DNA from: Oryzias latipes
Taxonomy: Eukaryota > Chordata > Actinopteri > Beloniformes > Adrianichthyidae
NCBI RefSeq assembly: GCF_002234675.1
Contig: NC_019866.2
Location: 12,367,261 to 12,431,260 of the forward strand
DNA: 64,000 nucleotides
Direction of reading: 5' to 3'
The first letter of the stretch is position 1. The number at the start of each line of letters is the position of its first letter. This document shows positions 24,601-34,005 of this stretch, piece after piece. A program made the translations under genes and the position numbers. The notes beneath the pieces were generated by a model, which worked only from the letters and a program-made list of their open reading frames with translations, had not been told where the DNA came from and did no database searches.

Positions 24601-27600
24601 AATTATAATTATTGCGGTGTTTAGAGTTATGTTTACTTATTGTGCTTTTTATGACCATTATATTTTTTGAAAAAACATCTTTTCCGCTTCCTTATGTCTC
24701 CCCTGTTCCTGTATGCAGATGTATCCTCCAACAGTGTGAGTGGTACCCTGTCTTCTCTGCCGGGTCACAACAAAGATGATTTTGACATGTTTGCCCAGAC
24801 CAGGAGCAGCTCTCTGGCGGAACAACGTAAAAAGTATGTAGTTAGTTTAGTTTTCTCCTCTGTGTAATTACTTCAAACTAAATTTAAGTGAAGCAAAAAT
24901 ATGCTTATCTTTAGATGTATCATTTTTATTTGGGCATTTAGGCGTCCAGCATTTCCTCCTTTAGGATTACAGATGTTTTAAACCCCTCACTACACAGACA
25001 GATGTGAACCACAATATAGCGAGGGACCACTGTACTCTATGATGTTAAAATTGAATAAATAATAAAAAGCAAAAGAAAAATGGTTTATATTAATACATTT
25101 CTGTAAAGTCTTTTAAATTTCTAAACGGTACTTTTTTGAATGTGCCTTAAACAGGAGAGAAATGCATTTCTTTTTGTTTTATTTCAGCCGCATTCCCTGT
25201 TTTGTTCCAACTGGAGAATATTTTAAAATGTACTCTTATTGGAAATGTGTTTTATTTTCCTTTTTCTGTCCACACATTGCTCAGAGTAAATAAAAGAATA
25301 GGTAATATTTTCTTTAATAAAATGGCAAAGTATCAGAAGATGACCTTGAAATACACCAGTCAATGTCACACCGGTCAGAATGTTGAAAAATAAAACCTTT
25401 TTCTGTATTTGCTCTATTAGTGGTGTTAATATAATAATAGCTTACTGCTCCTTTCTGACTGATGTGTCTGGTTTTGTGCACAGTGTCAAATATGAGGACC
25501 CTCAGGCTCTGGGCGGTCTGGCCTCAGCTTTGGACATTAGACAGCAGAACACAGTTGGGGTGAGTACAATGAGGCATTTCATTAAGTAGAGCGTTACCCC
25601 ATAAGCCCCGCCTGTTTTTCCTGTCACAGTGTCATTTGATGCTACTCTCATTTTAAAGTCCAAACCGCTAAATCCTAATGGAAGAGCACAGAGATAACTT
25701 TGAGAAAGTAGGAGCTACGGTATTTGTTTTACATTTGCAAAGCTCAAACACTATAAAAGTAACTTTAGGAATGATTTAGAATTCAGAAGCAGATGTGGTT
25801 TCCAGAAGCTGTTTTCACAGAAACGTAAAGATGTTGTGTGTCAGGTTTTCAGCTTCTTCTTCACAAACCACTTGTTTGAATTTGTATTAATAAGTAGAGA
25901 AGTTACTTTTTGTAAATGATCCACCAACACACACAAATATTGACACCTTACATTTTTAGTTATTGTTTATTATGACTTTTTCCAATTGAAGTCTCCACCT
26001 TTTTCTCTTTTCATTTATCTCATCTTCATAGAATATTTTTTCTCTGTCCCCCCCCCCGATTTCAATGACGGCCGTCTCTTGCATTCTTTTACTTCTCTTC
26101 TGTCTTCTCTGTGTGCTTTGCTGTGGTGGGGGCCTTTCTTCTCTTGTATAAGGTGTTATTCTGTTGTTGATTCAGCTGAGGGTTATGGGGGATGATAATC
26201 CAGCAGATCAGGAGCTGCCCATAGACAGCTGGCTTATTACCCAAGGAATGGTGAGGACTCTACCCGTAGTGTGTCCTCCTATCCCTCCATCACCGTTGTC
26301 TTCCATCGTCTTCACACGCTGCTCTTTGTTGCTTCACCTCACCGTTTCTCAAACTATCCTTGTAACATTTAAGCTTCCCATTTCATTAACCTCCACCGCT
26401 GTGCCCAATGATGTTGTACTTTAGTCTTGGGTAATATAATAATATCGTTATTACATATCAGTGGCAATTATTCATTTAAACTAAGTTTTTGTGGAAAAAC
26501 AACAGTTTTGATGCAGGATTTTTCCTGATTAATGAGGCCGTAGTTTGATAAAAAGTCTTATTTTGTATTTAATCCATAGTTGTTTTATAGCAAAAAATAT
26601 ATTGCGCTTCTCAGCATGAAATTGCCCATGTCTATAGTACTTTTTACCACTATTCAAAGTGAAGTCTTCTCATAGATTAAAGATAAATGTGAACTCTTAA
26701 CAACCATGCACTCCTGCAACTCAATGAAATCCAACCAATAACAAGAAAACCCATTACAAGCCTGTTTCCAAAACGTCAACATATGCTCTGAAAAGTGAAA
26801 TAAACAGTTAAATAACCTCTACATTTGTACACTGATTTAAATGAAAGGAAAGTAAAAGTACTTATACTCATTTGTCCACAAAAAGAAGCCTAAAAACCCT
26901 CTTCTTCAGCTTCTGAAGTGAGTCACCTTACAAGCCGAGGAGGACAGAACCTGCATGGTGTTGCATCAACTTAATGATCTATAGTGCAAAATCAGCCGTA
27001 AAGTTATGCGCTTGAGACTTTTTCTACACATTTCAGGTGGAGCTGCACGAACATGCGACGGCTCTTTCAGCCTCACTGCAAAGGAGAGCTTCATTTGAGC
27101 GTGCAGTTCAAAGGCCAGCATCTGTGATGACATGGAAGTGCCCTTTTGTACGTCTCATTAATCATGAACCTTGCATACAGGCTTTGATCCAAACTGCCAA
27201 ATGCTAAAAAACGAATGCTGCAATCTAGATCTTTGACACATATTTGTGGGATTCATAAAATCTAAAAAATATCTTTAAAAAAATCCTGTAAGTTATTTTT
27301 TCATGTTTTTGGGAACAGGGTTGTTGGCTAAAAAAAGACATTTGATGATAATGACCTGCTGGGTTGGATTAAATGTTGTCCATTTCCCCCTAACAATGTG
27401 AAGAACTCATTTATTACTGTAGGAATAAATGAGTTTCCCATTCTAAGAATTAATAAACTAATTCAAAATATGATATTATTGTGTTTGTCATTACGATGTT
27501 TTTAAATGTTTTTACGACATCTAAATCTGTCTTAACTTTAAAGGCAAAACTTCATTGGAGTTTTTGTTACAAATGTTTCACTTTTTTACTGCAGCTCCTT

Positions 27601-30551
27601 CATGTTTAAACTCCAGCATGACTGTTTTTTCTCCTTTCACTGCCCCTCTACCTTGACTTTTCATTTAAAGACCCACTCTGATCATCTTTTGATCTATTGG
27701 AAATAGGGGCCTTTTCATTATTATGATGCCGTTTTGTAGCCCAAATCAAAAAAGCTGTGTCGTTTTCTAAGACATAGTTTCTGCACAGCAGCAGTAGTTA
27801 ACTTGAAATTCACCTCTGGTTTGTCGTAGAGTAGCCCTGCCCCTGCTCCCCAATACTGAGAGCTCTCTCTTTATGTGCTCTCCCGCTAGCTTACAGCCCC
27901 TCACACCCCCAACCTAAAACTACTGGAGCCACAAAAATGGCGAGCAGTATCAGAGCTATCCAGCTGTACAGATTTGAGACGTACATGGATCTAGTCGTCT
28001 CCAAGTGGATGCAGAATGAAGCGGTCCCTGTGGTCCCTTTTATTTTCTGCGTTTCTTTTCTGTCTGCTCCTGATTGACAGCGATTTGAATAAAGCAGTTC
28101 TCATAAATTCCATTTTAAGCTTAATTTTATTTATATAATGCCATCCATCAACAGAAAATCGCAACAAGAACATTTTCAAAACACAAAAAATACCATTTTC
28201 ACTGGAGTGGGTTTTTAAATGCTCTGTCACTAAATGGATTGTGGGATTGTAAAAGTCTGGACTGTTTGAAACAGATTGTCGCACACACTTTAGTGTATTT
28301 TCCGGATCATAAAAAAACAGTAGCAGTTGTGTTTACCGTCCACAAAACCTCATTTTCGAGACCAAACATTCTCTTAAGACCATAAACTCATCTGTCGTAT
28401 CATAAAACATGTTCAGTTGCTTTATGGCACAAATGTGTAGCTCTTTTAAATCCCTTTCCATTCATTCTGATTCAGTTTGAGCTTCAGCAGGTCTCTGAAT
28501 ACATTAAACTGCTGCCACATAATTGGCCTATTACATATTTTCAGTGGGTGGAGTTGATGCTGTGACCTGGAACAGAATTGCTGATTGTGCTATTGAAAGC
28601 ATACCACCGACTGTGTTTTTTTGCATATGCGCAAAAAAGTGCTTCCTTTGCTCACATACCTGCCCTCACTGTTGGCGGCACACGGTGCTCATGCTCCATG
28701 CACCTCCTGCGGCGTTCACGCGTGTCAGCTGAGGTCTTGTTGCTTTCCCCGCCTCTCAGTCAACCCTGTGCTCTCAGATCTTACTCCCCAATCATTCTCT
28801 AAATCGCGTTCAAGCAATTTGCGAATTAACTAATGGAGTGGAATAATTATTGCCGCGGTGTAACATTAGCGGGCGGCTATTAGGCCGTGTCGCGATCATA
28901 AAATGAAGGAGAACAACATACAAACTTGAACATCCGTTCTGGCGGAGAGCAGTGTCAATTAATTGCAGACAAGCGGAAGAGATTTTGTCTTTGGAGCAAA
29001 TGGTAAATTTTGCTTTATTTTTATTTTTTTATCCTTGAGCCTTTGATGATCGTTATTTTTGTTTATGTTCCATCGTGTTTTCCGTTGTTTGTCCTTCGTT
29101 GTTCGGCTTATTGCTACCCCCTTGGTTTGTCCGTGGCTTTGCTCCATAGATCCCCGTATCGCAGTCCTCTGTCATGGATGACATAGAGGAGTGGCTCTGT
29201 GCGGATGTGGTGAGACTTTTTTTTTAAACCTTAATTTGTGTTCTTTATCGTTTCTCTTCAGAATTTCTTTTTCTCCTCAATGCCACAATTCATTCATTTC
29301 ACATAAATAAACCCATTTAACTTTGATTTCCTTTAACTTCTCATCTTTGTCTTGATTATAATATTTTTTTTTGCCACTGATGGACACTTACCAACGCTAA
29401 CACAGTGATAAGAAGCTGCAGAATTTTAAGCATGTAGAGGTTATAGAAAGACTCAAGAAGATTCCTTGAGATGAACTGCATGACTCTGGTTCTTTATGAT
29501 TCTATTTTTGTGGATTCCTCCTGCCTGAAATTAAAGTCCCACTCCGATCATCTTTTGATCAATTTTCAAAGAGTTCTTTTAATTATAATTATGCCAATTT
29601 TTAGCCAAAATCATTAAACCTGTGTTGTTCTCTAGGACATAGTGTCTGCAGAGCAGCAGTAGTCCATTACAAATGTGTCTGTTGGCGTGGAGCAACCCCA
29701 CTCCCCCTTCCTATTGCCTCAGAGCTTTTTGTTTACACTCTCTCCCACTAGCTTATAGCCCCTCACGCCCCCAAACTAACATTACAGGTGACACAAAAAT
29801 GGCGAGCAATTTTGGAGCTGTCCAGTTGTACAGTTCTGAGCCAGATTCCAGCTCAGACAAGGAAAACGAAGACGTACACAGATCTATTTGCATCAGAGTT
29901 TGTGGCTTGCCCATTGTTTAAATATTCTGTCAATTAATAAGCTCTTGTTTCAAACAGCGTTTTTTGCATCTGCTCCTGATTCACAACATTTGAATAAAGG
30001 AAGTCTCAGAAATGCAATTTTGAGCTTAATTTTCTATATATATATGTCCTCCATCATCAGAAAAATGTCACAAGAACGTGTTAAAAACAACAAAAACATG
30101 GTTTTCCTTGGAGTGGGTCTTTAACAGGTGTTTGAACCTTGTCACCAATATTGACTTATTACTAAACTTCCCAAGTTTTTCTTTATTCTTCCCTAAAGTA
30201 ATGGATTCTCCTGTAACTTGTGTAATGATTTATTTTCTTTTTGTTTACAAGAAAGGGGAGACTACCAAGGACGGGGTGACCAGTGAAGGTATTGTCTGAT
30301 TTTCGTTGTAACAGCTGGTTAAAAATCTCATTGCGCAGAAAAAAAGAGAAAAAAAGTGGGAATGTGCCACTTTGATGTCCCCCTGAATCAGACAAATCCA
30401 TTTTCATCTCTTAGACTTCGATAAATTCCTGGAGGAACGAGTCAAGACGGCAGATTCATTGCCATCTCCCCCTGAAGCAAACCCAGCTCACGCCCCCAGC
30501 GGCTCGCGCAAGAAGGCCGAACGGACGGAGGATGCCCTCTTTGCCTTGTAG
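12647..30551 (+). CDS. tom1l2: TOM1-like protein 2 (VHS-GAT endosomal adaptor)
   Basis: Sixteen coding exons: 12647-12698, 15232-15316, 17061-17139, 18885-19034, 19186-19320, 19801-19944, 20041-20157, 20874-21007, 22032-22074, 23361-23532, 24719-24833, 25484-25559, 26176-26250, 29150-29209, 30252-30288 and 30415-30551. All are GT-AG and in frame, giving 536 aa. The VHS domain spans residues 1-150 ([33 protein letters not shown]). A Pro/Ala-rich linker follows, then a GAT domain at about 216-310 ([36 protein letters not shown]). A clathrin-box-like NLIDL lies at 322-326, followed by [10 protein letters not shown] and a C-terminal EDALFAL. TOM1 family proteins bind ubiquitinated cargo, Tollip/endofin and clathrin on early endosomes. 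Human TOM1L2 ends identically (EDALFAL). Exon 13 (26176-26250) is an in-phase 25-codon segment and may be alternative. Introns carry several transposons. Confidence 0.97.
12699..17060 (+). other. tom1l2: tom1l2 introns 1 and 2
   Basis: Two large introns (12699-15231 and 15317-17060) flank exon 2. They are AT-rich. I see no further exon, RNA gene or recognisable transposon in them. A CACGTG E-box occurs near 13979, but its context is not informative. Confidence 0.5.
17318..18786 (-). mobile_element. TTAA-flanked inverted-repeat transposon, copy 1 (longest, 1469 bp)
   Basis: It lies in tom1l2 intron 3. It starts AGACCCACTCCAATGAAAA and ends GGAGTGGGACT, and is flanked by TTAA at 17314-17317 and 18787-18790. 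On the minus strand it carries the family landmarks: TGTTTACAGCCCCTCACACCCC, a TGGCGAGCA motif, and an acidic frame reading [17 protein letters not shown]. It also contains a poly-C run (about 17705-17721) and an L2-like fragment near 18130 (GGTACACCCTGGACAATC), so it has nested insertions. No intact transposase was seen. Confidence 0.75.
22106..23025 (-). mobile_element. Tc1/mariner-type element with decayed transposase remnant
   Basis: It lies in tom1l2 intron 9. Terminal CAGTGGGGCATGAAAG faces CAGTGCGGCAAAAAAG at the other end, with TA dinucleotides on both sides (22104-22105 and 23026-23027). On the minus strand between about 22560 and 22325 is the C-terminal part of a Tc1 transposase. 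It includes [18 protein letters not shown], a stop codon, then [18 protein letters not shown] and [10 protein letters not shown]. The front of the gene is missing, so the copy is inactive. It is shorter (920 bp) than a full Tc1 element of about 1.6 kb. Confidence 0.85.
22325..22565 (-). pseudogene. Tc1-type transposase C-terminal fragment
   Basis: It encodes the DDE-region tail WPSQSP.LN.I.NLW and EEWAKIP of Tc1 transposases. An in-frame stop follows DNLW and there is no N-terminal DNA-binding region, so this is a dead remnant inside the element at 22106-23025. Confidence 0.8.
23702..23964. mobile_element. MITE with terminal inverted repeats of about 60 bp
   Basis: It lies in tom1l2 intron 10. 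The left end CAGTACAGACCAAAGGTTTG and the reverse complement of the right end CAGTACAGACAAAAGGTTG agree for about 60 bp, down to TTTTCTTCATTTTCATGA. It has no coding capacity. The termini and size fit a Tc1-derived MITE common in teleosts. The close similarity of the arms suggests fairly recent insertion. Confidence 0.85.
26176..26250 (+). other. tom1l2: Candidate cassette exon of tom1l2
   Basis: 75 nt, phase 0 at both ends, encoding [25 protein letters not shown]. It has a good acceptor (GTTGATTCAG) and donor (GTGAGG). Skipping it joins QQNTVG to [15 protein letters not shown], which matches the standard human TOM1L2 protein. The exon is therefore probably optional. Confidence 0.6.
27669..28214 (+). 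mobile_element. TTAA-flanked inverted-repeat transposon, copy 2
   Basis: It lies in tom1l2 intron 13. It starts AGACCCACTCTGATC and ends CTGGAGTGGGTTT, with TTAA on each side. It is 546 bp. The shared internal frame starts with ATG at 27937 ([11 protein letters not shown]..) and is then disrupted. Confidence 0.85.
29535..30120 (+). mobile_element. TTAA-flanked inverted-repeat transposon, copy 3
   Basis: It lies in tom1l2 intron 14. It starts AGTCCCACTCCGATC and ends CTTGGAGTGGGTCT, with TTAA at 29531-29534 and 30121-30124. It is 586 bp. An open frame from ATG 29799 to a stop at 29921 reads [20 protein letters not shown] and continues with acidic residues. It is a member of the same family as copies 1, 2, 4, 5 and 6. 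Confidence 0.88.
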
Positions 30552-32660
30552 ACTGTTGTCAGAGAACCTCCAAGAGGATTCTTAAAGGTCTTTGCCTGAA
30601 AGGAGTCCCCACAGCACCGCCCTTCTAGTATCATTCCAGCGACTGTAAGTGGTGTAGCAAGTGGTCTCTGCCTCTTTGTCGTTCTCTCGCTAATGTAGCT
30701 GAAACCCATACAAGGCTAAGATGTTTACCACACCATCAAGTCTGATGTGTTTACTTATAGATGGATGTAATCATTTGATCATGTTGGATGTAGTACTTGC
30801 CGCCCTGCAGCTAATGTCTAACACTCTACTGAATGAGGGCAACTTAACCAGTCATACCTAGTCTAAAAACGTGTTATGTTCAAAAGAGACGGAGCGTGAA
30901 GGTAAAATGCAGGTTCATGCATTAAGTTATTGTAGATCACACTTTGAATAATTGTTTTTTTTACTACTTTTAGCCACTTGCTTATTTATGCATTTCATGT
31001 TTTAAAGGTTTGATCTAAACTGTTGACCCATAACTTTTTTTAAATATAAATCTTAAAAGGCTTTTTATTGATCTGTCTTTAACAACAAAGTTTTCCTAAA
31101 GCACTATAAGGGAAAGACTTGTGTTAACATGTTGAATTTAGTTTAGCAGAATATTATGGGGAATTGCATCCTACCTAAAACTGTTAAGAAATCTCCATTA
31201 TTCCTAAATCAAAGGGAATTTTTAAAATTAAAGATCATCTAAACATCTAAAGAGAAGACATTTTCCCATGAAAGATTTCCTGTTTTTTATTTTTATTTTT
31301 ATTTAATTCAGGTGTCTGAAAAGACCCAAAAAGCCAATGGAGTATAAACTTTGAAAGCTGCAAACACTTGTAGCCCCATTCCAAAGAAAATAAAGGCTTT
31401 AAAGACCAACTTTGACTTAATTCAACTTGTCAAATGTATTTTGACAAGTTTGTTTGTGGAAAAATGCAGGAAAAACAGATTAAAAATAATAATTATTTTT
31501 TTAAAAGATATATCGTTAATTTGCACAAAACTTATATCTGCAACACTTGCATAAAAGTGGAAACCTGCCAAACATCCCACTTTCAAATTCACTCAAGGAT
31601 ATTAAAACAGTTTCAATTAAAATACAAAACCAAAAAAAGCATCTCCATATGATCAATATAAAAAGCACCTGCATCAGAATCCAGTAAAAGGGCAAAACAG
31701 ATGTCTCACTATATTAGTTTTGCACAAAACCTGTTTCCATACTTAAGTCCGTACCTGCTTAGTGCTGCAAGAATACCTCGTAATGTTGGACTTTTAGCTT
31801 CTGAATGTAGTCAAGAACATATTAAAGCTAATTTCTGAAAACATTACAAGGTTAATTTATATTTAATACCACAGCCAAAACATTTTGTTTTATCCATTTA
31901 CTTTTATTTTCTTGTATTCATATGCTCTTTTAAACTGCTGCCAAGCATCTGACATTTATAGATTTTTTGCAAACATGCTTTGACTTTTATCTTTTTGGCG
32001 TATGCAAAAAAACAACACACACACAAAAATTTGAATTTTATCTTCTTTCCATTTTCCATTACGTCCCACTTGTGTCCATTTATTATGAGAAGCCATGCGT
32101 ATAAAAAGCAGTTAAAACGCCACGTTTATCAGTATTTTATTATGCAATTGCCCAAGTGGAGAGAAACATTTATGATTTATAATTCTAAATACGGTAGAAA
32201 TATTGGAATTTTATTTAGGCAACCAATTTTGATTTATGTTTCTCATTTCATACTATATGGTTACATGCATTTACCATGTCTACCTGGTGATTTTTGTAGC
32301 TTTTTAAACAACATGCACCATCCAAGCTGACAGTGAAAGGCACTAAAAATTTAACAAGGTATTCTTTTGAGTGTTGTTTGAGTGGATAACAGTGTATTTT
32401 TTGAAACATTGTTTCTCGAAAGTACAAAAATGAATTCCTTAATGTTTTGTCAAAAAAGAGGTTGCTGCTTTTTTTCTTCTTTTTTTTTTTTAAATGTCAT
32501 TATGCAGGATGTCAACAAGTCAAAGATGGGGAGGGGGGACCTCAGGCCTGTTTTCTGTCTTTGGATATTCCATGCATAATGTCTGCTGTCAGTAATGATG
32601 GTCAGATTTGGGTTGGCCTTATGCACACATGTAACTGCCCAATAAAACACTAGCAGTGTG
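30552..32660 (+). promoter_or_regulatory. tom1l2: tom1l2 3' UTR with polyadenylation signal at 32641-32646
   Basis: AT-rich and without coding signals after the stop codon. The AATAAA at 32641 is followed by a GTGTGTGACC-like downstream stretch, as expected for a cleavage site near 32660. I see no repeat in it. Earlier AATAAA-like hexamers (for example near 31390) could give shorter forms. Confidence 0.5.
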
Positions 32661-33240
32661 TGACCTCTACCTCAAAATGTTGTCATTATTATCCACTGTG
32701 TGTTATTTTCTCCGTCTTCAAATGTATATTGTTGCTACCCGAAAAACATAATGAATTATCTTTTAGCCTATATAAACTAAACAAAAAAGTTATTTTTAAG
32801 GTGTTTTTTATGTTCTGCGATTTTGCCCACTTGTGTATGTGCACATACCTCTGCAATATTAAAAAAGTGCTCACGTTGATAACGTCCCTACATTTGAAAC
32901 AATACGGGTTTACATAAAAAAAAACAATAACTATATGGTGTTATTTAGGTCAGTGACTTACTCTCGCAGTTATTGTTATTTTACCCGTCTAATTTTGAGC
33001 TCATGTTTACTTGGGAAACATTGTTTATATTAGCAGTTGCTGATGTAGGGGTACATTTAATGTATTTACATGAAAAAAAACTTCATCATGGGTATTGAGG
33101 GTTTATTTCTAATTAAAATGTGAATAAAATTTAGCGTTATTGTATTTCCAAAGCAACAGGAGCGTGTGCAATTTGCTACCCAGCTGCCGACTCTACTTTT
33201 ACAGGATGATTACATGATGTAATCACTAGATTCGTGGCTG

Positions 33241-33373
33241 TGACGTAGGATCACCCCACTCGTTTTCCGAGATTCCTATTGGTCAATTGTACTGGTTCTA
33301 CAGAAGGAGCCCTCGCTTCGAGTCAAACAAACTTGGCTGCTAGTAAGGTGACGCCCATGCATCCGCTGATTGG
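33241..33373 (+). promoter_or_regulatory. srebf1: srebf1 upstream (1a-type) promoter: CRE-like, SRE-1 and NF-Y boxes
   Basis: TGACGTAG lies at 33241-33248. The exact LDL-receptor-type SRE-1 ATCACCCCAC is at 33250-33259. ATTGG (inverted CCAAT) follows at 33278-33282, 18 nt downstream of the SRE, and GATTGG lies at 33368-33373. SRE plus NF-Y at this spacing is the usual sterol-responsive arrangement, so SREBP is likely to feed back on its own gene. The ATG of exon 1 is about 650 bp downstream. The start site itself is not visible. Confidence 0.65.
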
Positions 33374-34005
33374 CTGTTCAAGGCAAGCCTACAAAAAACA
33401 GGTACATGCTTTTTTTCGTTAACTTTCAATTTGGTAGAATATATTTGTGAAATTAATTTCACAAAAGTGGATTGTTGTACTTCAGGACTACTACAAGCGT
33501 ATAATTATGTAGTTTTTGAAATATCGTTACTTATTCAAACTGTGTAACTTTAACAGTTTAACAAATGTTGATTTAAAAAAGTATATTTTGTAAAATAGTG
33601 ACTTTTCTCTTTATAGTCATACTATTTTGTGTTTAATCAAAACAATCACAAGAAACGAGAACGTGAGAATCCTGTGCTCAGTCGCTGATAGGCCGGTTCA
33701 TGTGTCAATCATCCACCAGTGGGGCAGGGTTCCTTCGGCTTCCACTACAAGCATGTTCGTGTTGAATGAGCTTCAGTGTTTGTCTCGGTTTGACAAGTTT
33801 CCCAGGTTTATTATGGTGGCAGGATTGAGTAGATAGTTGACACATGAGTAAAAACAGTTGATTGACTGGAAATTGCAGGTTACGTTGTAATCCGATACTC
33901 GGTCAAATGTAGAGATTTAAGGGTGCCATTTTTTTCCTCTTAAAATTTTTGGACAACTAGGCAAGTTTACACTAGAGCAGAGGTAGTTACATTACAACCG
34001 TAAAG

